A stretch of 64,000 bases of DNA from the NCBI RefSeq assembly GCF_021018895.1, contig NC_079376.1, forward strand, positions 9,741,001 to 9,805,000, written 5' to 3'. The stretch comes from Seriola aureovittata (taxonomy: Eukaryota; Chordata; Actinopteri; Carangiformes; Carangidae). Below, piece after piece: positions 50,265-63,144 of this stretch (its first letter is position 1; every line of letters starts with the position of its first letter). Position numbers and translations under genes: made by a program. The notes below the pieces were generated by a model. That model did not search any database. It was not told the DNA's origin and was given only the letters and a program-made list of their open reading frames with translations.

Positions 50265-53200
50265 CTGGAACATAACATTAAGAAGGCCATAGACTAAGTC
50301 AAATTCACTTGCATGGACCATGTTATTATGCACAAATTGTACAGACAAAATCACAACTGGGTCAGCAGCGGCATGTGGGGGGTTTTTGTGCGGCAGCTTT
50401 CTTACCTCAGTGGGGCATTTGATGTTATTTCTGGCGTTTGTGAAATTGTTGTACGTCTGTTTTTTACCCACTGGCTCCAACTAGAGATAAAACAGAAATA
50501 CATCTTTCCTCAGTTCATGACCAAACTGCAGTGAGATGTGGTAATTTAGACCATCCAAAAACCTTCCACTGTCCAGCTCAATTAGCCTTTCACCATCCCG
50601 CCTTGCCAGACTCACCATGTTATTCCACAGAGCTATAGCCATGTCAGCATGTCCACGCTCACTGAAGTGGAAACAGTCTTCAGAGAAGTAAGTAGTATCA
50701 GGTCTGCCATCCTGGAGAAGAAAACAATACAGCATCAGTGTCTGTACACTGAGGGGAAGGGCTTGTTACTGAGCTACAGTATATGTTTTCCGACAGTATA
50801 TGTGGAGGGTGGAGGGGGGTGTTCGGGGTGGGAGATAACTTACAGCATTCAAAGGAACGATAGAGTTCTGAAAAAAGGGCTGTGCAACCACTGCAAAGTC
50901 CTCTCTGCCGTCATAGCGGCCTCCGTACACCAGATTTTCTGTCTCAATCTGAAAGAAAGACCACAACATGCTGTTGTTATTACAGCTAATGTAACAATCC
51001 TGTCTCAACACTCCCTGTTCTAGTCAATTAACCTGTAGTTCTCGATTGATCCGTTTCACTTCAGCCAGCTCTGGGGAATCCTCTCCGGGCAACAAGAAGC
51101 ATGGGCAGACATACCTGAGGATCAAAGGTGAAAAGTAACAGCTGATTTTTGAAAATAAAATGCTTTGATGAATGTTGAATCATCACTGCTTGCTGCACAA
51201 CGCAACCTACTGCATAGTACACAATTTTTGGATGAGCTAGTCCTTTATTAAATAGCAAAATGTTATATATTTCTTTGCAGATAGACAAGGTATAAAATCA
51301 ATATTAAGACAAGTGCTGATGACTCAAGAGACCAACCCCCCCCCTGGACTCAGTGGTCTCGGTTCACGTAGAATTGATTTGGCATGAGTGGATCAATGAG
51401 CGTACTTTTGTAACACACTGCACCCAAGACTATCCCTCTTGATCCTGCGAAGACCTTCAATCTCCAGGATCTCCAAGACGTTAACTATTGTCCTGGGAAC
51501 CTGTGGCCAAAAGAAAGAGTTTCAAAGAATTCAGAATTCAGAATTGATCCTTTTAGGCATCAATGAAAAGTGAACCTGCGTTTTCAGTGCAGGATCTCTG
51601 AAAATATTTTAAAGCTTCCATTTTTTAGAAGATAACAGCTCTTTACCTCTTTGTACAACATGTCCAGGCTTGTCATCATATGATAGCTGTAGTTCTGAGG
51701 TGACAAAGAGGCCTGCAGTTTTGGAACACACAATGTACAATGCTATTTATTAATTCATAGTGAGCACATGTACACATAAGCCCACTTACGCCTTTTTGTT
51801 GTGGCCAGTAAAAAGCAGAATAATTAAGGCACATTTGGGGGAAACTTGCCAGGTTTGTATCTAAAAAGCCCATTTCATCCAAAAGAGCCAACGTCATGCA
51901 ACATGTATGAGTGTGCACGCAACAACTAACCCTAAGCTGTCACTATCACAGTCTCAGGGGCTCATCTTAAATTGATGCTGGGCTTTGATATTCTGCTTCA
52001 AAGCACAAAACATTAAAAGAGTGGAGTGAGTAATGGAGAGAGAGAGCAAAAAAAAAAGAAGAGGAAGGCGGGGGGAGAGGTTTGGAGGCAAAATGAGAAA
52101 GGAGAAAGAAAGAAAGAGAGACGGAAGGAGTGAGACAGAGACAGGATGAAGAGAGTCTGGGTTGACTTCTGTGTTGTTTATGCCTCTTAGAGAACAAGGC
52201 CTGTCACTGTGCCCCGTGTGCTTGTTTAATGCAGACAGAGGCTCAGATAGAGGAGGGGTGTGTGTTTTGTGTTGGAGGGGCAAAGTGACAGTGAATGTGC
52301 TCATTGAAAAGAAACCATGTCTGCTCTCATCTCACTCTGACACAATAAAACAATTAGGGGAGGGCTGCTCACAAAGCTTGATTATTCTGCTCCAGTGCTT
52401 AGTCCCATTTGGAGAGTGATATCATGAGACAGCTCTACACAACACGGGGCATCGCACAACCACTGCAGGATGTTTAACCACCGTCCCATGGTAGGAGATT
52501 TACTTAAAGCGAGTGCTTTGAAAATGTCCTTCATCCGTTGGATCATCCTGTATTTCCTGTGACGGCCTCTTAAAGCAGCTCACCCGGTCGTTGCAGTACT
52601 GACACAGGTCATTGCCTCCAATGAAGAGGGTCACCAGCTTCCAGTCATTCTCGAAATCCACTGACTGTTTTCCATTAAATGGATGCACAGAGAATCAAAG
52701 AGACGGACACAAATAGATGGAACAAAGATTAACATTTTTTGTTTATCATGTACATTATTTTAACATCATTTGTGGTCATGAAATTAGTGGAAATGTGTTT
52801 GAATCTGTTAATATATGATCTCCTAAACTCACAGAGTCATTCTTAATGGTATCAATCAGACGTCGGACCTGCCCTGGGATTCCTCTGTAGAAAATTAGAG
52901 GAATTCATGAGTGCACAAAATATCTGAAAGCGAACGATTTGATCATGAAAACAGATCAAGAAATTTTACAACTCACGATATTTTAGCCCCTGATACAGCC
53001 ATGTTTAAGCCAGTCTGCCTTTTCCCTTGTCCCTTTGACACTCCTTTGATTTTAGGATTGAACTTCTTAAGGATATCTGATGTAAAAAGAAAAAAAAAGA
53101 AGAAGAAGGGATATTACTGCACAAGAAAGGAAATTTGTTTGGAATTTGTTACAGTCCAACTCTGACATCTAGTGGAGCTAATCTGCACTACACTTCAAGA

Positions 53201-56200
53201 AGGGCACAATAGAAACAGAAGAGGCTTACTGGGTAATGTTGTGACAGTCTCGAGTTTTTTGTCTCCTCCAATGCTGTTTAATGAAAAAAACAAGCAATGA
53301 ATGAAATGTTTACAATGCAATGAATATGCACTTGTTGTGTATAAACTTTGCGTGCAGTCCCTCACCTCCATGACACGCCTCTGTACTCGGTTCTTAGCTG
53401 CAGCAGATTCTTTGCCTTCGCACCAAACCCAGCCTGCATGCAGGAAAAAAAGGTGGTTATATTATTCAGAAATTTCCAGACACATTTTCCTCTGTTTCTC
53501 TCCCTGACTCATTAAATTGATAATGTTCTTTCTGCTTATTAATTTAACGTAACACCATTGATCCACAAGTGGATCCTGGCTCTGGTGGAGATCAAAAAGA
53601 TACAAAATGTGACAAGCTGGCTTTTGCAGAAATGATGTGTAGAAAATGATGCCTACAGCATAAAAAGATATAACAATAACACTGTCTAAAAAATTCATTA
53701 CATTCTCATTACTCGCACAAATCATCTATTCTAACCCTCCATTGAAATTATTTCACAGTCCCAGTGACACCACTTATGAGATAATAACCATTGGATAATA
53801 ATAATGGGATGTTACTACAGTTTCTGGTCTCTAATTTTTAGTCTATTAGCAAATAAACTTTTCAAAACAGAAAAGTACTTTAAAAATATACATGTAAAAC
53901 AGTATACAGCAAAAGCAAAAGAACACAAATGGGTTTTAAGATGTGTTCACCTTGCAGACAGTAATCTCAAAAACCATCATGAGGAAGACTGAGAGGCAAC
54001 TGAAAGCTCTGGGGAGCTTTTTTGGTCAGTGTGTCTTTAGTCAGGATATTTTTATCAGACTATTTGGTCACATTCTGGTGTTCAAACTTACCGTTATAGA
54101 GTCTCCCAGAGCAGCCACCACCTTGATGTCTGCTGGCCGTATCCTGTGAGCTAACAAAAGATCAACATGAGCATATTTTACATCTAATCCGTGTATTTCA
54201 CTTGTGGTACTACTGTACCTGAGTAGCACCTAGAATGCTTACCTGAAGTGGGCACAGAGTTGGACGGAGCTGTGTTCACACAGGAAAAGTCACTTCCCCA
54301 GTTCTAAAGAATGACAGAGACATATTTTAGGCATTTATAGTCACAGTCTATTACCTGGCATCATGCAGAAATTCCATGACCTACAGTAACAGGAGCAGGT
54401 GTGGGTAGTGGGCCTGGAAAGGTGTAGTTGCTGTTGATAGCAGTCCTGAAGAATGGGTTGCTCTAATAAAAAAATAAAATAAAAACACAAGTACACCAAA
54501 ATGATTAAAACATCATGTAATGTATATTTTTGATTAAATAAAAGTTGGACTCAGAGAATGTTGCTGGATGCGAAGTTACCTCAGAGGGACACTTCAAATC
54601 AACGCCTGCTGTGAAGTCTTGCGTAAAAGTCTTGTTGCCCACTGGCTCTAACTAAGAGATTGTAAAAGTCAGTGCTCTATTTTGGATCATTATAACAGAA
54701 ATAAAAACCACATGTGCCAAATTACAAATGTAGGAAATGTCGTCTAATAAAGTAAATCCTACCATGTTGTTCCAAAGAGCACGAGCCATGAGAGTGTGAG
54801 CTTTCTGGCTGAGATGAAAACAGTCGGGTGAAAAGTACGAGCGATCAGGCCGGCCATCCTTTTAAAAAGAAGGAATAGGAGGGAAGACACTTAAAAAAAA
54901 AACACAATTGGAAATATTAAATGTTTCAAGTGCGTGAGCTCTTACCTCTAACAGGGGAAGGAATACCTCCCTGAAGAAGGGCTGCAGTACCACAGTGAAG
55001 TTGTCGTGTGTGTCATACCGCCCAGAGTCAATTAGCTCTCTCATAGCATGCTGGGAGAAAAGGAAGTGTAAAAAAGAAGTGGAAACAGGTGTGTCTGACT
55101 TTTCAGTGACAAGTATTTTGAGTTGACAGTGTCACGATGGGAGCCCTGTACTCACAGAACTGATTTAGTCTTTATTTTTTTTGTACCTGATAAGCTCTGT
55201 TGAAGTCATTGACCGTCTGGAGTTCAGAGGATCCCTGTTTAGGCTTCAGTATGCAGGGGCAAACTAAACTGAAACACAAACATCAAAACTGTTAAGTGAT
55301 GACTTGATCAATTTTTGGTTTTGATCAAACTGTTTGTGTCCCATACAACCGAGAGGGACTAACCTTACAAACCAGGTGGGGCAGCCCAGAGTGCTATCTC
55401 TGTGCAGATCACGCAGTGTTACAATGTTTAACAGCTCGACCAGATTGACGATGGCACGGGGAACCTGGGAGGTATGAAAAATTAAGTTCACAGGCTGTCT
55501 GTATTTTGGATTGTGACTTTCAAATTGCTAACATGCAGTGAAGTTGTAAGTTTGTGTGAGCTAGGTGCAAGAAGACAGATAGAAGAAAACATACTTCACT
55601 GTGGAGTATGTCCAGAGCTTGGCGGATACGCGTGATCACATTCCTGGGTGAGAAGAAAGCCTGTGGAAAAAACGTGAGATGGAATCTGTGCATGCATGAA
55701 TATGAAACTAATAAAAGTTCGAACAATCGGTCAATTAATCAATTAGTTCAGTGAGAGAAAAAGATCGATCAGCAACTCTATTGAGTAATAAAATGCTAAA
55801 TAATTGCTGCTTCTCAAATGTCAGGATTTGCTGCTTATTTCATCTTTGATGAGGTTTTTGGACTGTTGATAGATCAAAACAACCAATTTACATATAAATA
55901 TGGCCTTAGGATATTGTCATGGCTATTTGTAACTATTTTCTGACAACATATTGCCAAAACATCTAATTGAGAAAGTAATCATCAGATGAGCTAATGATGA
56001 TAAATGCTGTTGTTTACAGCCCAAAACAAACAGTTTATAATGTTTTGAATGAGCAATATGACAAGTAAATGATAAAGTAGATCTTGAACTACATTGTTTG
56101 AAATGTCAACAGATCCTAAATCTATATTTTTGTCATCTGTGGCGATCTAAGACAGTTCAACAATCACATATTAATAAGAGAAAAATAATAGGAAAAAAAA

Positions 56201-59200
56201 GTATAAAATCTCACGCTGTCTGTGCAGAAGTCACAAATGTCGTTGCCTCCAATAAACATGGTGATAACTTTCCAGTCATTGTGGAAATCAATGCGCTGTA
56301 AAGAAGATAAGAAGTAAATGTTCTGTTAATGTTGTATGTGTGAGCTGAGACAAAGGTTGCACGAGAGCACATGTTTATGTGTTTCTACTGTAGTTTACTG
56401 CCTTACCGAATCATTTTTCATTTTGTCCACTAAGACGCGCACCTGTCGCACCATATCACTGAGAAGAGAAACAGAAAGGTTTTCAGTGCATATTCTTTGT
56501 TGTGGTTTAAGACTATTTGCTCCAACGCTTTATGAGTCTCAATAGTAAGTAAAGAACGTGACTGACCCACTCTTAGCTCCTGTCACAGCCTGGTTGAGAA
56601 AGGCCTGAGGAGATTTCTCGTTACCTATTCCCCGTGAGAAGCCGGTCAGGGAGGGGTTGAACTCCCTCAGGATGTCTGCAAACCACAATCACAGGGAAGG
56701 TCAGCAAGACTAAAGCAGAGATTTAATTGATAAACAACATTGTGTACATTCTATATTATGTAACAGACATGGTCATATGTAAATTATATTCTATTCCTCA
56801 TCTAATCAGTAATTCATATTTTTTGGTGAAGAAAGTTCTCTTCATATCATGTTACTCTATGATTTATTGCATTCCTGTAGTGATTATTTACAGCTTGTGA
56901 TTTGTGAATTTTATCTCAGAACTGTAAGATAAATGTTTTAAAGATGGCAACTTAATATTGATAATCAAAATTGATTGAGATTGTAAACTGGCATTGAAGG
57001 CAGGTGTGTCACACAGTCAGGCCCGTAATGTTAGTGATAAGATACTGTAATATAGATGTTATCAAGCGTAACTTCAGTTGGCCAATGATGGACATAAGAG
57101 AAATCTCAAGTAAGCATTTTCTTTTTGTGCTTTTGTAATTTGATTTGATAAAATAACATAAAAGTCAAACATACTTGGCAGAGTGGTTACAGTGGTAATG
57201 TTTGCATCACCACCAATGCTGAAAATGGCAGAAACAGCCTGTTAGTTTTACATGCAGCTCTCAGAATCACCAAATTAACTCTTCCACATCAAAATCTGAA
57301 CAAACTTACCTCCATGACAGTCCTCTGTACTCATTAATCACTAACAGAAGGTTGTCTGACTTTGCACCCACACCATTGGCTGCCTGCAGAAAACATCAGT
57401 TTGATGATACTAAGAACATGTGAACCAGAGGAAATATTTATCAAATCAGAAGTGTATATTTTGGGTGCTGCAAGCCTGTGTGTGTAAACAGCCACAAATC
57501 ATCTCTCAGTATTAAAGTCAGAATTCAGTTACCATTTGGGCACATTTGTAAAATTAGTATAAATGTGTTAATTATTAATCATTACATAGTTTATTCAGTG
57601 TATTAAATTAATGCCAAATGCTGCTTTTAACTGCAAATTTCCTGCAGTCATGGAGAGTTCTGAGATGATGGGCAAAGACATGTAAAAGGGGCAAGACATC
57701 CATGATATATGCTTTTTTACTGAGATAAGTTTGACTTTTTCCAAAGTAGTGCAGGTATAAATTTTAAGAAAGAAAAAGTAGTCTTGTTAGTAGCTAAGAA
57801 AGTAGGAGAATAGAGATACTCACTGTCAGAGAGTCGCCTACTGCTGCCACAACCTTGATGTCTCCAGGTCTGAGTTCATGAACTTACACAGGAAAGAGAA
57901 TAAAGCAGATGACAATACATTTCCAAAAATATATATGAGCAGGAAACTGAAGAAGAGCCAAAAGAATATTGTTTTTTTTACCAGATGCTGGTGTAGTGGG
58001 AGATGGACTGCGGTCTGCGCAAGGTATCTCAGTGCCCATAACCTGACAACAGACAGTACTCTTCAATAAGTTTTACTGTATGTGCTGTCATGCTACTGTG
58101 GTGCTGAAGCTGAGCTGAAAGACTTACAGGATCTGTGAGTGTAGAGGCTTTGCTGTGAACTGTCTTTTCTCTGTCAGTGGGAGAATTTCTCCGTGTCCGC
58201 AGTAAAGGTCGTTCCTGAGATAAGAGTGGAAAAAGAAACGAGTCACAGTATTAACCATAGTATAAGTTTCAGATTTAAATCTTATATTTAAAGTCTGCTT
58301 TGTTATTTGGAGAGTCTGGTGTTGATAGCTGAGCTTTGCTGCAAAACATTTAGTTCTTTTCTCTTTGTGACATTTTTGCATCAAAGCTAGAACACAACTC
58401 ATTGTACTGTTGTGACTTTGAAGAGACTGTTATGTGACGGCATTCCTCACCTGGGTAGGGCAAGGAATAGCAATGACATCGTTGTCCATGACCTCTGTCT
58501 GACCTGTCATTGGTTGAAGCTGGAGAAGGAAAAGCGATCATTGGTTAAGATTTGAGGGTTCACGTGGGGCCATTCTGCACAGCCAATAATCACACTGTGT
58601 CTAACAGTACTGATTACACAAGTCTTCAGTTCGTAAACACGAACAATTCTGGAGAAAGCCATCAAGATAATCTTTACATCTCTTATCTAATCTCTTGTCA
58701 GAGCAGCAAACGTTCACTGTAATCACTGTTCCATCTCAGTTTTTATTTTGAGGGATCATGGTGACTCATCCCTGTTGTCTCATTTTACAACTCGGACACA
58801 AGTTCAGTGTCAGAACAGCAGAATATAGATCAATGCTGAAGGTTTTCAGCATTCAAACACTGCACATTTAATTCATGACGTCGATTTCTAAAAACTTACC
58901 ATGTTTGTCCACAGCTGAACAGCAAGTTGGTTTAATTCAGACTGTGCGTTATCCTACAAAGAAGAACACGCTAGTTACACATTAGCCATTTAAGGGTCTT
59001 TCACACATTGTTACTGGAAGGAAGGCTGTATATCTTACAGTTGTTTGTCGCTTTATTGTTGTATAACTGGCATCTGGCAGTAGCTTTTCTTTACTCACAG
59101 AGTCTGAGTTGGGTTCAAGGATAACTGGGGCAGGCTGGAGCATGGCGGTGAAGTCTGCACTTTTGCTGTGCCACCTCGGATTTTCCAAGACATGACTTAG

Positions 59201-62200
59201 AGAGTCCTGAAGACACGACAAATGGATAAATGTAATGTAATGTAAGCAGCCAAATATGGTTCAGATGAACATGAGAACATGATTTTTTTTTTTTTTTTTT
59301 TTTTACCTGCAGTGTTTTTAGCAGAGTTGCTTTATGTAGGCGTTGGTTTATACTTTCATCTCTCATGCACTCACACATGCTAGAAAATAAAAGGAAAGCA
59401 CATCACTGTAACATGCCTTTTACAATCAGCAGGATCATAACACTACAAGATAGATACATGTACATACATACAAAAAAAATTAAAACACTCACTTGTTCTG
59501 CTGAAGATATGTGCTCCATACTGCGACATGAACTAAAGCCCGACGCAACTGTAAACGTACACCAAGCATTTTAGGTTGTTTTCCGTTTTAAATTTGTTCA
59601 TGGCAAAATTCTAATCAACAAAAAGTACCGTACCCTTTTTTGCAATATCTGCAGAACTGCTTCCACATCCTGCACAACAGCTTCAACATCTGCAGCAACC
59701 TGAAGCACAAAGAGACAGTTACACGCTCTTATCATCGTTTACAGAAATGTGTAATTAGACGACTTTGTATGAAACGAAGAATCTTACATGTGGAGAGCAG
59801 GCACACATGGAGTCTGCCGGGACAAACAGCAGCACGAACTTCCAGTCTGAGACCTTCAAGAATAGATGATGGATATGTAAGGTATGTGAAAGATGTGAGA
59901 TGTGGGTAATGGCTGAGGAAAAGCTATGTGGACTGTTAGTTAAGATTATCTAAAACTAGAAACTGTTAGAGAAGATACAGTGTATAACAATTACTAGATT
60001 ATGGTTTTCCAGTCACTGCCATGAAATGAAATTAGTTTAAAAGGTGATAAAGGAACAGTTTGACATTTTTGGAAAATAATTTATTTGGGTTCTTGCTGAT
60101 AGTTAGGTAGATAAGAAGATTGCTACCACTATTAAGTACAGTATATGGTCATTAAATATGACGCCACAGCCAGGAGACGGTTAGCTTAACATACTGGAGC
60201 AGGGGGAAACAGCTGGCCTGGCTCTGTCCACAGGTAAAAGGTTCTGCCCACCAGAACCACTAAAGCTCACCAATCAACATGTTATATCTTCCTTGTTTAA
60301 CATGTATAAAAACTAACATGTAAAATTCACAAGTTGAGGTTTTACGGGTTTATTTGGGGGACTATTTTTTGAGCCAGAGCAGTGACTTCTTGGAGTCTTG
60401 TTTTGCATTTATCTCAAATTGAGGAAATACATGTTGTACCCACTTGTCCTCCAAAACATTGACAGAGCTGTAAAGATAAACTCACTCAGGGTTGAATTGT
60501 CTACACTGATATAATAAAATGTTTAAAATACATAAAATATTGTTTTATGTGCTCACCTGATGTGACAAGGAAAGAGACAGTTCCTCAGCTTCCTCCAATA
60601 AACTCCTGCAACACAAACACTCATATTACAAAGTGCAGCAATCTAATTAAATGGCATTTATGCATGTGTGTCCGTGTGTGTCCGTGTGTGTCCGTGTGTG
60701 TCGTGTGTGTGTGTGTGTTACTTTGGCTGCGCTGAGGTCTGATCCACATGTTGAGTGATCATGTCAGGATTAAACATGGACAGCAACTCTATTACAGACA
60801 CACAGACACAATTCCAATAAAGACATTAGTAATTTTACAGTATGTTTAATCAGACAGTAAATTGTGTACGTGATGTGTTAATTGCTGCTGTGGAAAAAAA
60901 AAGAGTTTGCTTAATTTCTTTGGAAATGAGGGTCAACAACTTCTGTTTATGGCCCACTGTTTTATCCTTAGAGATAAACACAACTAAACTATAAGATTAT
61001 TGTTCTCAGGAGTTATTCATCAAAGTGTGCTTTGTATCTGGTATTTCCTGAGCCATGGTCTTGACTTCTGACTGAAATCTGCTCGAGTTAATAAGTGACA
61101 GAGCCAGATTATTGTGCTTAACTAAAACAAAATCAGTGAACAGGACTGGGCCTGAGAATGTAACTAGAACATTCAACATAAGAAAAAAAAAAAAAAAATT
61201 CAGCAAAAGTGCTGATTATGTCTGTTTTCTAAGAATCATCTTAAATAGCATGAGACTTTTTCAACTGAAGATAAAGGTGGATTCACAATAACTATCTTTT
61301 CTAACAATGCAACAATGTGATAAGACGATGGCAAATCAAGAATCCCTCAATTACTTTGTGACTGCAAATAGTGAATGCAAAAGTGGGCAAAAAAAGTAGA
61401 AGACTTCATTAAGTCACCTTGGTAGTCTAGACGATTACACACTTTTGTTTTCCCACTTGATGGTAGAAATACTCAGTGGTGGGAAAGTGCAGTTCGTGAA
61501 TTTATAGACTTACCAGTCAGACTACTGGCCACTCTGGATGCTTCATCCCTAATGATTAAGACACACATGTTGTTATATACAGTTAAGTTTTGTAAAGATT
61601 TAAAAATCCAGCTCTGGAAAACACTGGATATGTCACTTCCAGTGATTACCTGTGTGAGAACGGCATTCCCAGAATGTAAACAGCTGAGATATCAGCAGGT
61701 CTGAGAGTATCAACTGATGGTGAGAAAACAAGGGAATTCAATGGTCGGCAAAGTTATGATACAACACTGGACAATGTATTTTAAAGAAATGGGCTTGAAT
61801 TCGAGTAAATAAGAGGCCTGATGTTTATGTGTATTCACAGAAATAACTCAAATTGGAAGAGATCAGGAGAAACTGCCTACCTGAAGAGGACGGAGACCAG
61901 GGGCCAGGTGCTGGTGAGCAAAGTATTGGCATGTAACTTTCTGTCTGTAACAGAAATACAATTCCTCAGACTCATTATCACAGTATCTATACAGAGCAAA
62001 TGACTGGTACATACTCTAATTTAAATGAACACTAAAGCATATTAACTGACAGTACAGTACCTTGTCTGATATTTCTGTTGAGGGTTCATATTCTCTTACA
62101 CCAGTGTTGACAGTGTCTAAATGTGACATGAGAAACAAAAATACTGTACTCAGTACCAAAATGAACTCACAGGAGAGATATTGAGTTGAAAACTAAAGTA

Positions 62201-63144
62201 AAAATTAATGGTAATTTTTTTTTAACAGTTAATCAAGTGTAAAAACCAAAGTATGCAGCTAAAAATCCAGTAAAACTATAACATTTTCCCCCTAAACTGG
62301 TAATTTGGTGAATAGAATTCGGTATAACGGCTCATTCTTTTGTTTTGTTAAACGGTAACTGATTCATGAAGAATTCACTGATTTCACTTTCAGTCACCGC
62401 TTGCCGCATAGAGCTGTGTAATAAACTGTGGTGTCATAAACTTTCGTTGTAGTTTACTCTTTTTGCATTTGCAGCCCAAAGTCCTTTGACCACAGTGGTG
62501 CTTTATATCTAACTAACTATGTAACTAACAGACCCATTGTAAACTTTCTTTCAAAAACCCACATTACTTAATTATAGTCCCTATTTAGCATTTATAAGCA
62601 GTACATAAACATCAAACATGAATGATTAATAACACTTTATAATGTCGTTGTAAGCAGATATAAGTGTTTGTTAGTGTATTTGTCAATTGGTGACAAATAC
62701 TGGGCATTAATCAACATTTATAAATGTATTAAAGCTATATTCAACTACATTATAATATGTTATGAACCATTTATGAAATATCAGTATACTGCTTGTAAAT
62801 GCTATTATGAATGCTGTGGGCCTTAAAGTGTTACCTTTACATCACATAATGCATGAGAAAGTTCAAACTTAAGCAGCAGGCACTGTGTAGATGAGAGTGT
62901 AAACTATTCTCATCCACATTTTGGTAAAAGGCTCACAAGTGCTAAATTAGGTGCAACATGCAGTAACCAACATGAGAACATGACCATGACAAACCTTCAA
63001 AGAAGCAGAGCAGCTTTGCATTGGAAGTACTTAAATCTGTCAAACTAATAGTGAATATATCATTATGGCCTGTACTTTACCTGTGAATGGAGCACAGGAT
63101 CCAACAAGGGCCGCCAGAAACAGGAGTGCAGATCTAGTCGTCAT
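49941..63144 (-). CDS. plb1: phospholipase B1, membrane-associated
   Basis: Forty-three exons join in frame to 1119 residues. First exons: 63144-63081 (signal peptide [18 protein letters not shown]) and 62116-62061. Three tandem SGNH/GDSL lipase repeats follow, then a Thr/Pro-rich stalk, a transmembrane helix at about 1073-1097 and a short basic cytoplasmic tail. Human PLB1 has four repeats and 1458 residues. The enzyme removes both sn-2 and sn-1 fatty acids from phospholipids and acts on retinyl esters at the apical surface of gut and other epithelia. The ATG at 63144 is chosen because it opens a clean signal peptide directly before the splice donor at 63080. Most junctions are consensus, one donor is weak (after 54391), and exon order matches the human protein throughout. 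ppp1cb lies immediately downstream in the same direction, as on human 2p23. Confidence 0.93.
50406..54462 (-). other. plb1: plb1 lipase repeat III (intact catalytic residues)
   Basis: Fourteen exons: 54462-54391, 54303-54243, 54150-54092, 53433-53366, 53273-53230, 53076-52977, 52884-52833, 52664-52584, 51712-51647, 51500-51406, 51114-51033, 50948-50844, 50711-50616 and 50480-50406. The SGNH blocks are complete: GDSIT (Ser722), GGND (Asn830) and DCFH (Asp967, His970). By order and the NNMLEPVG-type ending next to the stalk it corresponds to human repeat IV. Confidence 0.9.
54580..58214 (-). other. plb1: plb1 lipase repeat II (intact catalytic residues)
   Basis: Fourteen exons: 58214-58128, 58042-57982, 57882-57824, 57383-57310, 57218-57175, 56675-56567, 56458-56407, 56295-56215, 55660-55595, 55464-55364, 55268-55187, 55050-54946, 54858-54763 and 54651-54580. 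The SGNH blocks are complete: GDSLT (Ser364), GGND (Asn477) and DCFH (Asp616, His619). It stands for human repeat II or III; the sequence I compared by eye does not decide which. Confidence 0.9.
55720..56030 (-). repeat. dispersed repeat, family A copy (inverted)
   Basis: In a plb1 intron, reading on the minus strand. It contains the complements of GTCAATTAATCAATTAG, TTTTTGGACTGTTGATAG and TATTTTCTGACAACATATTG, which correspond to family A. Confidence 0.55.
60047..60420 (+). repeat. dispersed repeat, family B, best copy
   Basis: Begins AAAGGAACAGTTTGACATTT and includes GCTAGTTAGG-like and AGATTGCTACCAC words, then GGGGGAAACAGCTGGCC, TGGCTCTGTCCACAGG and CTCACCAATCAACATG. It is the longest member of this family in the window and a useful query for the others. 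Confidence 0.65.
60664..60719. repeat. decamer minisatellite (TGTGTGTCCG)n grading into (GT)n
   Basis: About three to four units followed by a GT run that ends exactly at the exon 6 donor of plb1 (GTAACAC on the minus strand), so the splice site borders the repeat. Confidence 0.85.

Larger units (their letters stand above)
58451..61944 (-). other. plb1: plb1 repeat I (degenerate, non-catalytic)
   Basis: Twelve exons: 61944-61881, 61713-61650, 61548-61514, 60788-60722, 60605-60557, 59853-59788, 59699-59634, 59548-59493, 59379-59307, 59206-59099, 58953-58900 and 58519-58451. The fold is recognisable from exon order and anchors such as [18 protein letters not shown] and QLWTNM. The catalytic signatures are gone: GDS is GMP, GGND is PADS, and the exon that should carry DCFH is shortened from 96 to 54 bases without it. 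Human repeat I is likewise degenerate, so this is an ancestral loss. Confidence 0.85.

Noticed and set aside
51967..52197. Phe/Ser-rich minus-strand ORF in plb1 intron
   Set aside because: Low-complexity purine-rich tract on the plus strand; lies between well-supported plb1 exons.
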